NCBI GenBank assembly: GCA_015229045.1
Contig: JADGCJ010000008.1
Coordinates: 1-64,000 of the forward strand
Length of the DNA stretch: 64,000 nt
Direction of reading: 5' to 3'
From: Magnetococcales bacterium
Lineage (GTDB): Bacteria > Pseudomonadota > Magnetococcia > Magnetococcales > DC0425bin3
A model generated the notes under the pieces. It did no database searches, was not told the DNA's origin, and saw nothing but the letters and a program-made list of their open reading frames with translations. Of this stretch, positions 21,401 to 30,200 are shown piece by piece; position 1 is the first letter of the stretch, and each line of letters begins with the position of its first letter. The position numbers were made by a program, and so were the translations under genes.

Positions 21401-24400
21401 GTCACAAGTGAGGAAGATACGGGAGTCTCAATCCCCTTAAAAGCGGGGCGATTACTGCAAGAGGGTCTGGGAGGCCCTGTCCGAGGGGTAATTGATTGTC
21501 TCAATCCCCTTAAAAGCGGGGCGATTACTGCAAGGGACGGGCCGCGCTGGACAGTCAGATTGCTCTGACTGTGTCTCAATCCCCTTAAAAGCGGGGCGAT
21601 TACTGCAAGAGTTACTAAGGCGGACCAGTACAACAAGACGGGCTTTTTGTCTCAATCCCCTTAAAAGCGGGGCGATTACTGCAAGTTGGCGGTCCGGGAG
21701 CGGCAGTATGCCGAGCATATCCAGTCTCAATCCCCTTAAAAGCGGGGCGATTACTGCAAGACGCTTGATGACCCGGGACGCGGTGGTGGAGCTGGCCTTG
21801 TCTCAATCCCCTTAAAAGCGGGGCGATTACTGCAAGACAGAAGAGGCAACGAAAGCCGGCGCCCTTGACTGGTCTCAATCCCCTTAAAAGCGGGGCGATT
21901 ACTGCAAGAAGGCAACGGATGATCCGCATGCCCCGTTCGTACCTGGTGAGTCTCAATCCCCTTAAAAGCGGGGCGATTACTGCAAGATCATATTTAGTTT
22001 TTCCTGGGGAGGGGCTGGGAGGCCCGTCTCAATCCCCTTAAAAGCGGGGCGATTACTGCAAGCCACTCGAAAAGAAAAAACGCGAGAGAGGCAGTAATAG
22101 TCTCAATCCCCTTAAAAGCGGGGCGATTACTGCAAGACGATGAAAGGGGAGGCCCTTGGGATGGGCCGCGCTGGACAGTCTCAATCCCCTTAAAAGCGGG
22201 GCGATTACTGCAAGACGGGACTTCGGTCCCGGATCATATTTAGTTTTCCCGCGTCTCAATCCCCTTAAAAGCGGGGCGATTACTGCAAGTTCGGTCCCGG
22301 ATCTTATCTAGTTTTCCCTCGCGAGGGTCTCAATCCCCTTAAAAGCGGGGCGATTACTGCAAGTTCGTAAGAGACGGGGTTGACTTAACCCTGTCACAAA
22401 TAAGAAGTCTCAATCCCCTTAAAAGCGGGGCGATTACTGCAAGCTTGTGAGAGACGGGTTTGACTTAACCATATCACAGAGTCTCAATCCCCTTAAAAGC
22501 GGGGCGATTACTGCAAGGGGTAAACATCTCACCTTCCAAACCGGAATTGGATATGAGTCTCAATCCCCTTAAAAGCGGGGCGATTACTGCAAGTCTCTTA
22601 ACCCGGATGAGGCAGGAGACGACACATATGAGTGTCTCAATCCCCTTAAAAGCGGGGCGATTACTGCAAGGACGAGCTTGTCAAATACGTGACGGAAACT
22701 GAACAATTGTGTCTCAATCCCCTTAAAAGCGGGGCGATTACTGCAAGGGAAAAACCAACGTGGAATTAAATGGTCCAAGGTGTGTCTCAATCCCCTTAAA
22801 AGCGGGGCGATTACTGCAAGAAAACATGCAAAAACATGTTGGCGAACAAGGTATCAATGAGTCTCAATCCCCTTAAAAGCGGGGCGATTACTGCAAGAAG
22901 AAGATGGATTTGATAGAAGATTTCACTACGCAAGTCTCAATCCCCTTAAAAGCGGGGCGATTACTGCAAGATTGTGATGGCGGGTGGAGTCCAGACCACA
23001 ATGAAATGTCTCAATCCCCTTAAAAGCGGGGCGATTACTGCAAGTTGGAATGCGCCGATCTGCGTGGCGCAGATTTGTCGTGTCTCAATCCCCTTAAAAG
23101 CGGGGCGATTACTGCAAGAAGATACGGGACTTCGGTTCCGGAGCCTATCTATGCGTCTCAATCCCCTTAAAAGCGGGGCGATTACTGCAAGCCTGCATCT
23201 GTCGTCCGGAATTCGGACGGCACAATTCGTCTCAATCCCCTTAAAAGCGGGGCGATTACTGCAAGAATGCTGAAAATTCGAGCGACAGTTTCACAGCAAC
23301 TGTCTCAATCCCCTTAAAAGCGGGGCGATTACTGCAAGCGTTTGTGGTGGTTCTGGTGAAACGTACACGAAGGAACGTGTCTCAATCCCCTTAAAAGCGG
23401 GGCGATTACTGCAAGCCCGCCCCGCCCCCCGCCGCCGCCCTAGCTGTTTTGCTGTCTCAATCCCCTTAAAAGCGGGGCGATTACTGCAAGCCACCCGTCC
23501 TCCCCACGAAAAATCCTCTTGCCATCTACGTCTCAATCCCCTTAAAAGCGGGGCGATTACTGCAAGGGTCGCCTGGACCTGGTATGTCCGGATACTGGTC
23601 CGGCTTCGTCTCAATCCCCTTAAAAGCGGGGCGATTACTGCAAGAAAATCAAGGGATTCGGCCCGGGGGCTTATCTCACCGTCTCAATCCCCTTAAAAGC
23701 GGGGCGATTACTGCAAGGGGGGGTAATCGATTACGATGAGAGGGGAGGAGGAGCGTGTCTCAATCCCCTTAAAAGCGGGGCGATTACTGCAAGCGTACGC
23801 ACTCAAAATCATCGCGGCGCCGCGCCCGAAGGTCTCAATCCCCTTAAAAGCGGGGCGATTACTGCAAGACGATGAGAGGGGAGGCGGTCCCTGGGGGAGA
23901 GACCCGTCTCAATCCCCTTAAAAGCGGGGCGATTACTGCAAGATTGTGTCAATCACCGGAAAAATCGACGGCATCGTTGTGCGTCTCAATCCCCTTAAAA
24001 GCGGGGCGATTACTGCAAGAATCATCAATACAGTAAACAAGGTGGCCTCTTTCAACCAGTGTCTCAATCCCCTTAAAAGCGGGGCGATTACTGCAAGACG
24101 CAGAGGAAGCGTTCTTGCGCGTGTTGCGCAGGGAAGTCTCAATCCCCTTAAAAGCGGGGCGATTACTGCAAGATGTCAGAAGCGCAACACGCCGCAGCAG
24201 CGGCGTGGGGGCGTCTCAATCCCCTTAAAAGCGGGGCGATTACTGCAAGATCAGCATTCACGACGCTAGAGTACGTGACGCACGTCAGGTCTCAATCCCC
24301 TTAAAAGCGGGGCGATTACTGCAAGATAAAGGTCACAACACGTGTCACGTTTCTCGCGACACGTGGTCTCAATCCCCTTAAAAGCGGGGCGATTACTGCA

Positions 24401-26838
24401 AGAATGTTTGGATATCTTGTCAACAACCGGGGACATCGTCTCAATCCCCTTAAAAGCGGGGCGATTACTGCAAGACGGTAATCTACTGGCAACACGTACT
24501 GAAACCCAGACGTGGTCTCAATCCCCTTAAAAGCGGGGCGATTACTGCAAGTTTCGTTTAAACGTTTTATTGCGATACCTGTTATTCCAGTTTTGTCTCA
24601 ATCCCCTTAAAAGCGGGGCGATTACTGCAAGTTTTAAAAAAAATGCTTTGGCATTCCTGTCAAAGCATGTCTCAATCCCCTTAAAAGCGGGGCGATTACT
24701 GCAAGAGGTGGCCGGGGGTCGTGACCTGGTGGCGGAAAAGATGAGCCGTCTCAATCCCCTTAAAAGCGGGGCGATTACTGCAAGCAAACAGTTCCCGTTT
24801 TTGAACAAGATGCTTGGGCATTGTCTCAATCCCCTTAAAAGCGGGGCGATTACTGCAAGAGTAATGGACAGGGAGGACATGAAGGCGATAGATGAGCTTC
24901 TGTCTCAATCCCCTTAAAAGCGGGGCGATTACTGCAAGGATATTGTTGTGAACATTGTCGCGAAAGGCGACGATGTTATGTCTCAATCCCCTTAAAAGCG
25001 GGGCGATTACTGCAAGACTATTGTGTCAATCACGGACAAAATCACCGGCATCGTTGTCTCAATCCCCTTAAAAGCGGGGCGATTACTGCAAGTGCAATTG
25101 CGACGTTGGTTCGCACAGGCGAGTATTATTGTCTCAATCCCCTTAAAAGCGGGGCGATTACTGCAAGAAAAGTGATGACAGACGCAAAAATCATCGCGGC
25201 ACCTTCGGTCTCAATCCCCTTAAAAGCGGGGCGATTACTGCAAGTAAAATAACTCCAATTCGTCTTGCGACAGGGTATCGGCGTCTCAATCCCCTTAAAA
25301 GCGGGGCGATTACTGCAAGAACGAAAGTGCCGGAGGGGCACTCGGTGATTGACACTATTGTCTCAATCCCCTTAAAAGCGGGGCGATTACTGCAAGGGGT
25401 ATACGACAGACCCGCGTTTAGCAGGTTTGACGAACAGTCTCAATCCCCTTAAAAGCGGGGCGATTACTGCAAGAAAAAAGAGAGGAGGCCCGTAAGAAAT
25501 GGGCATCACTAGAGTCTCAATCCCCTTAAAAGCGGGGCGATTACTGCAAGTCCCATGAAATTTACAGCCATAAGATGGTTGGGAGCATTGTCTCAATCCC
25601 CTTAAAAGCGGGGCGATTACTGCAAGCGATTGCGGAAAAATCTCCAGGAATGAAGTCGATTGACTGTGTCTCAATCCCCTTAAAAGCGGGGCGATTACTG
25701 CAAGGAAGGGTTACCCTTCTCGTGTCCCACGGGGTCGACCTGTCTCAATCCCCTTAAAAGCGGGGCGATTACTGCAAGAAGTATAATTACGCAGGAGGAA
25801 AAAGATATGCTCTTGCGCGGTCTCAATCCCCTTAAAAGCGGGGCGATTACTGCAAGAGGGATGGCCCGCTGGCTATCCAGAGAAGAGTCAAAAGGTCTCA
25901 ATCCCCTTAAAAGCGGGGCGATTACTGCAAGCCCGCCCCGCCGCCCCGCCGCCCCGCCGCCCCGCCGCCGTCTCAATCCCCTTAAAAGCGGGGCGATTAC
26001 TGCAAGGGGGAGGGGGTAGGAGGCCCCCACCGGGGGGTCATAGAGTCTCAATCCCCTTAAAAGCGGGGCGATTACTGCAAGGAGTTGGGCAGGAAACCCA
26101 ACGTTGTACAAACGGGAGAGAAGTCTCAATCCCCTTAAAAGCGGGGCGATTACTGCAAGGTTATTTTAATGAAATTTCTAGCAGTCAGGTGGTTAGGAGG
26201 TCTCAATCCCCTTAAAAGCGGGGCGATTACTGCAAGCCGTTACTGCGGCGTCGCGGCTATGCGCGGAAAAACGGTCTCAATCCCCTTAAAAGCGGGGCGA
26301 TTACTGCAAGGAGCGGAAACGCCCGGGTGTACGGCACCGCCCTAGTGAGTCTCAATCCCCTTAAAAGCGGGGCGATTACTGCAAGGCGTTATTAGCCCGA
26401 CGCTTGAAGCATCCGTGTTAGAGTGTCTCAATCCCCTTAAAAGCGGGGCGATTACTGCAAGGACACATTACAATATAATCAGTTGGTTGTGGTATCACAA
26501 GGTCTCAATCCCCTTAAAAGCGGGGCGATTACTGCAAGGGGACAAAAATGCTAGCACAATACAGAAAGGAACTGTTGTCTCAATCCCCTTAAAAGCGGGG
26601 CGATTACTGCAAGAGTAGCCCACGTTGTCAGGCTTTGCGGCACGCAAAGCCGTCTCAATCCCCTTAAAAGCGGGGCGATTACTGCAAGTTGTCTGATTGA
26701 TTGATTGCTTGAGGAGTGAAAAATGTTGTCTCAATCCCCTTAAAAGCGGGGCGATTACTGCAAGCGGGATACCGGCATCACTATCATACCCCAGGAGGAG
26801 AGTCTCAATCCCCTTAAAAGCGGGGCGATTACTGCAAG
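18466..26838 (-). CRISPR. CRISPR array, 111 repeats of 37 nt
   Basis: By manual count there are 111 repeats and 110 spacers of about 35-43 nt (mean period 75.8). On the plus strand each repeat begins GTCTCAATCCCC and ends GATTACTGCAAG; I noticed no repeat variants. Read on the minus strand the repeat ends ATTGAGAC, which matches the eight-base 5' tag of type III crRNAs, and CCCC and GGGG flank the centre as a short stem. Transcription is therefore inferred to run from the cas2 side (26838) toward 18466. Many spacers are related or overlapping versions of the same targets. Confidence 0.99.
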
Positions 26839-27047
26839 CCTCCCATCTCCATCCCACTGAATACGGGGAGAATTATGGCACACTTTTCGTAACCATGGCA
26901 AGGTGCATGACGACGAGACACCATTTTTCCCGAAAAAGTTTGGCTGGCAACAAGAAATTACTATAACTCCAAACAGTTGCCATCATCCGTAACCTCCCCA
27001 GAGAAAAAATCCTCTGGAGGTTACGAAAAGCGTCTGCGACGCATTCA
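26839..27047 (-). promoter_or_regulatory. CRISPR leader between cas2 and the array
   Basis: 209 bp without a gene. It holds a strong imperfect palindrome (26988-27003 with 27012-27025; the arms read CGTAACCTCC and GGAGGTTACG with a two-base bulge) and a 12-bp perfect inverted repeat CTTTTCGTAACC at 26883-26894 with GGTTACGAAAAG at 27019-27030. The arms share one sequence, so alternative pairings exist. The position next to the tag-proximal repeat and after cas2 makes it the leader; the palindrome nearer cas2 might also end the cas transcript. Confidence 0.65.
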
Positions 27048-27338
27048 TCAGACAACGAACACCCTCTCCTCCCCCGGGATAGGCCCAGGCACACCCATGC
27101 GGTGAACCTTGCCAACGCAATGAGCGCAAAGAGGATAAATCAACACGGAATCCTGCTTGGAGGAGATGATGGCCTTGATCGCCAAAAGCATTTTGTCAAA
27201 GAGCAAAGGATCAAGAACGGCTTCAAAAACACTCTCCTGCACCCGGTCGCCAAAACCGTCCAGACAAACAGCCAGGCGCCGCCGTCGCCGATCATGGGCT
27301 ACGTCATAGCAGATGATGTATCGCTGACCCCTATTCAT
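27048..27338 (-). CDS. cas2: CRISPR-associated endoribonuclease/integrase subunit Cas2
   Basis: Structural partner of Cas1 in spacer integration. 96 residues from the ATG at 27338 (a TTG at 27356 adds six). The ferredoxin-like start RYIICYDVAHDRRRRRLA carries the conserved Asp after the first strand, followed by GDRVQESVFEAVLD and VLIYPLCAHC. The length is typical. It is the last cas gene before the leader and array. Confidence 0.95.
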   Translation of the reverse strand: MNRGQRYIICYDVAHDRRRRRLAVCLDGFGDRVQESVFEAVLDPLLFDKMLLAIKAIISSKQDSVLIYPLCAHCVGKVHRMGVPGPIPGEERVFVV

Positions 27339-27382
27339 GGTGATTATCCAATACAACCATGGTCAACACAACAAACCATCGA

Positions 27383-27496
27383 TACCTTACCCACACAGAA
27401 AAAATGGCTGACAAGTGCCCTCACCCAGGTCATGCAAATCCCGACCTGGGCGCCGCTTTTTACCTTACCCACGCAGCAAAAATGGCTGGTAAGCGC
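27383..27496. repeat. Duplicated cas1 3' end with hairpin in the cas1-cas2 gap
   Basis: Bases 27383-27418 repeat 27461-27496 with about five mismatches in 36. The second copy is the end of cas1 including its stop at 27465-27467; the first copy keeps an equivalent stop at 27387-27389. Between them CCCAGGTC (27424-27431) and GACCTGGG (27443-27450) form a perfect 8-bp stem. Confidence 0.65.
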
Positions 27497-28547
27497 CTCC
27501 ACTGCGCAAGGCAGCCGCCAAACGATCCACCTGGCGCCGAATCAACGTGGCAGGAGTCGCCCTCTTCACTCTATCACCCTCCTCATCGCTCTCTTCACCA
27601 CCACCTTCGTCAATCACCTCCGGAATGGGACGCTCCAAATATTCCCCCCAGGCACGAAAAAATACCTTAAGCCCAGCCCGGGTCAAACGTACCCCACCCG
27701 CCGCCTCAGGGTCCGCCTCGAACATCTCCGGACGCACGATACGCAAATTAACCACCCGCAACACAAAACGATCCACCACCGGATGCCGAAACTCTTCCAA
27801 TAAATCCAAAGCCAGACTCGGCCGCCCGGGACGCAAGGCATGAAAGAACCCCACCGCAGGATCCAATCCCCGGGCCTCCAACGTGCCGCCGATCAGATTG
27901 CCCAGCAAAACATAGCCAAAAGAGAGCAAGGCATTGGCCGGATCAGGCGGCGGACGCCGTTGCCGACCCGTAAAACCGATCTCACCACGAAACCCCTCCC
28001 CAAAAGCACCAAAATAGGCACGGGCAGCGTTCCCCTCGATGCCAAGCAACTGCTCGGCCTCCTGGCAAGCAACGATCCTCTCGTCGGCTCCGTTGATCTC
28101 CCGCATGGCCTCGGCCACCGAGTCCAACCCGGGATAGTTGGCCTGAATGCCACGCAAAACAGCCACGGCATTGGCGCACTTGCCCGCCACGATCCGGCGA
28201 GCAATCCCCATGGCTGCCACAGGGTCCATGGCGCACCGATACTGGGCCATGCGCAAATCCCCGGATTTCGCCAAAGCCGGCACCAAACGCCCCAAAAAAC
28301 GCCCGTTCCAACCAAACCAGGCCACACCGATACCCTGTTCGAGGCAAAGATGCGTGGCGTTGGCCGTGATATGCACCCGCCCCACCAAACCAACCATCTC
28401 CAGACGATGCGACGCCACGCCCAAAAGAATCGAACGGGTCGTCGCTGCCGCCTGACCACCCGCAACATCCGCGTCCAGCGTCACCTGCAAACTCGCCCCG
28501 GCATGCCGTACCGTAGCACCCTGCTCGGTCACGTAGAGAGAAGGCAT
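27465..28547 (-). CDS. cas1: CRISPR-associated integrase Cas1
   Basis: Metal-dependent integrase for new spacers. 360 residues, somewhat long. The active-site pattern is visible: Glu in IEGNAARAYFGAFG near residue 170, His in VGFFHALRPGRPSLALDL near residue 235, and the downstream acidic residues in DLLEEFRHPVVDR. A Gly/Glu/Asp-rich linker (GGGEESDEEGDR, near residue 318) precedes a short C-terminal helix. No reverse transcriptase is fused or nearby. The start overlaps no other gene; csx1 ends 6 bp upstream. Confidence 0.95.
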   Translation of the reverse strand: MPSLYVTEQGATVRHAGASLQVTLDADVAGGQAAATTRSILLGVASHRLEMVGLVGRVHITANATHLCLEQGIGVAWFGWNGRFLGRLVPALAKSGDLRMAQYRCAMDPVAAMGIARRIVAGKCANAVAVLRGIQANYPGLDSVAEAMREINGADERIVACQEAEQLLGIEGNAARAYFGAFGEGFRGEIGFTGRQRRPPPDPANALLSFGYVLLGNLIGGTLEARGLDPAVGFFHALRPGRPSLALDLLEEFRHPVVDRFVLRVVNLRIVRPEMFEADPEAAGGVRLTRAGLKVFFRAWGEYLERPIPEVIDEGGGEESDEEGDRVKRATPATLIRRQVDRLAAALRSGGAYQPFLLRG

Positions 28548-28553
28548 GGTGCG

Positions 28554-29738
28554 TTACCTTTTGCTGATACCGAGATTCTTGAACAGTTTTTCTAATTCGC
28601 GACGCAAGTTTTCTTCAGACTCAAGCGCTCTTTTGATGTTGGCGTCTTTGGGAGATATTCCGTGCGCCATGGAATTTCTAAGGGCCTTTAATATATTGAA
28701 TTCAGATTTACTCCTGAGTGATATATCGGCTTTTTCTCGATCGTCATAGTTGTCCGGGAACATCCGTTCCTCAAGACATCTCCTTGTGACAAGGGCCTCG
28801 AAACCATAAATGGCTGCTCGCAGATAATCTTTTCGTTTGAGATAGTCCAACGCCAGGCGTTCTTCTCGGGCAGCCCGGTCTTTCTCCTTGAACCAAGAGA
28901 TCCTTGCCTCCAAAGCCTCTCTGAACAAATTGGCAGCGGGGGGTAAATCCTGCGCATCCTTGAACCAGCCATGGAAAGTGGAAACCTGATCCCTGGCCTG
29001 GGCCGAATTGCTCGTGCGTTCATAAAAGGCCGCCTTTTTTAATGTCTCCACCGGACTTCCGGGATTGTCGGCACCCAAAAGGTCGGCAAATACCCCATAG
29101 TTGCCACTCTGATCATAACGATCCACGGCACCGATCCAGTCGGCGATGCTCAACAACCCATCCAGGCGCAAGACGGGGGCTTCGTTGCCACCGTCGCGCA
29201 TGTCGTAGGCGCCATAATACAGGCCGCCAATCCTGGCCTTTTTTACCGTTTGCAGGTACAGGGCACTCAGCAGGCCCAGCATGGGCAGGATGCGGAATCC
29301 ATGGGTCAAATCAATAAAAACCTCATCCCTCTCCTGTACCTCGCTGGCCAGGATCTCCAGAATCCTGGTCTGTTCTTTTGAGTCGCGGCCATAGGGAATA
29401 ATTCGCAAACGGCAGGGGGTTTCCAGACTCTTTTCCAGTAACGGTGTCAACCCTTGCAACCGTTCTTCTCCAACCCGATTGCCATCCACTTCATCCACGA
29501 TGGCCAATCTCTCCTCGATGAACTCATTGCCCTGGCCGATATCGTCAAAAAAGACATCCCACATGCTGCCGCTGGTACCAAGCATAACCATCCGATCCGG
29601 TCGCAACTGTCTGGTCAATGCTTGCCCGAAATACCTGGTTTCCTCGATGTCCCCGGAGTCGAACCGATATTTGGTTTTGTCATATGAACCCTCTTTACGT
29701 CGCACCTTGCCCAAAAAGCTGATCAATACCTTGCTCAT
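28554..29738 (-). CDS. csx1: Csx1-type CARF-HEPN ribonuclease, TM1812 family
   Basis: 394 residues. The N-terminal CARF domain begins MSKVLISFLGK and includes the family hallmark DLTHGFRILPMLGL near residue 142, which would bind cyclic oligoadenylate made by Cas10. The C-terminal HEPN domain has the RNase motif RNSMAH (R354, H359). This is an accessory effector that degrades RNA once the type III complex recognises target RNA. The start ATG lies inside a duplicated segment (29735-29775) also found at the end of csx16. Confidence 0.9.
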   Translation of the reverse strand: MSKVLISFLGKVRRKEGSYDKTKYRFDSGDIEETRYFGQALTRQLRPDRMVMLGTSGSMWDVFFDDIGQGNEFIEERLAIVDEVDGNRVGEERLQGLTPLLEKSLETPCRLRIIPYGRDSKEQTRILEILASEVQERDEVFIDLTHGFRILPMLGLLSALYLQTVKKARIGGLYYGAYDMRDGGNEAPVLRLDGLLSIADWIGAVDRYDQSGNYGVFADLLGADNPGSPVETLKKAAFYERTSNSAQARDQVSTFHGWFKDAQDLPPAANLFREALEARISWFKEKDRAAREERLALDYLKRKDYLRAAIYGFEALVTRRCLEERMFPDNYDDREKADISLRSKSEFNILKALRNSMAHGISPKDANIKRALESEENLRRELEKLFKNLGISKR

Positions 29739-29929
29739 GATGCTCTCCCCTCCTGCTGTTTATCCTCGATGCGATCAGTGCGACGATTATCGCACTGAAC
29801 AAATTGGGGGGTGTACGATCTTCTCCAGGCCGATGTTATAACCGATCCGATATCAGTGCGACGATTATCGCACTGATCAATAGGACTATCATGATGCTCT
29901 CCCCTCCTGCTGTTTATCCTCGATGCGAT
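29735..29929. repeat. 41-bp duplication flanking a 113-bp insert with two identical hairpins
   Basis: 29735-29775 and 29889-29929 are identical over 41 bp. The right copy is the 3' end and stop of csx16; the left one is now the csx1 start and leader. The insert between carries the same 24-bp palindrome twice, at 29775-29798 and 29853-29876 (arms TCAGTGCGA and TCGCACTGA, loop CGATTA). Removing one unit would leave csx16 and csx1 overlapping by TGA/ATG, as most genes in this operon do. Confidence 0.8.
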
Positions 29930-30200
29930 ACTCCTCGATCCTCGCGCCGCAAGCGGTCATCTCTTCCTTGGTCAGCTCTCGTCCTCGCCATGCGGAGGGC
30001 AATTCCAGCGAAAGATGCAGATAACGCGCCCCCCGGTGGCAAATGCGTGCCGCAAGGTTGACCGGCAGAGAGCCGATCACCATATCGCCTGCCTGAATGA
30101 TCTCCGGGTCCAGATGCTCGACCCGAACGTCGGCGGCTACGCCATTGTCGTGTGCCCAAGCCACCGCTCCCGGGTGGCGACTGACAAAATAGATGGTCAT
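29889..30200 (-). CDS. csx16: CRISPR-associated protein Csx16
   Basis: 103 residues of the VVA1548/Csx16 family: MTIYFVSRHPGAVAWAHDNG at the start, then HLDPEIIQAGDMVIGSLPVN and GARYLHLSLELP, with RGRELTKEEM near residue 75. Csx16 accompanies type III systems and has been proposed to degrade the cyclic oligoadenylate signal (ring nuclease). Its start overlaps the cas6 stop by 4 bp and it precedes csx1, which suits a brake on that effector. Confidence 0.88.
   Translation of the reverse strand: MTIYFVSRHPGAVAWAHDNGVAADVRVEHLDPEIIQAGDMVIGSLPVNLAARICHRGARYLHLSLELPSAWRGRELTKEEMTACGARIEEYRIEDKQQEGRAS

Noticed and set aside
18493..26857. Many short open frames inside the CRISPR array with repeated AVIAPLLRGLR or NRPAFKGIET
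   Set aside because: These are translations of the repeat itself, not proteins.
26988..27025. Classical intrinsic terminator for cas2
   Set aside because: The stem is strong but its T run lies in the loop and no U tract follows on the minus strand, so I describe it as part of the leader instead.
27102..27803. Plus-strand 233-residue frame over cas1/cas2
   Set aside because: It overlaps two clear cas genes and crosses the duplicated cas1 end; no recognisable domain.
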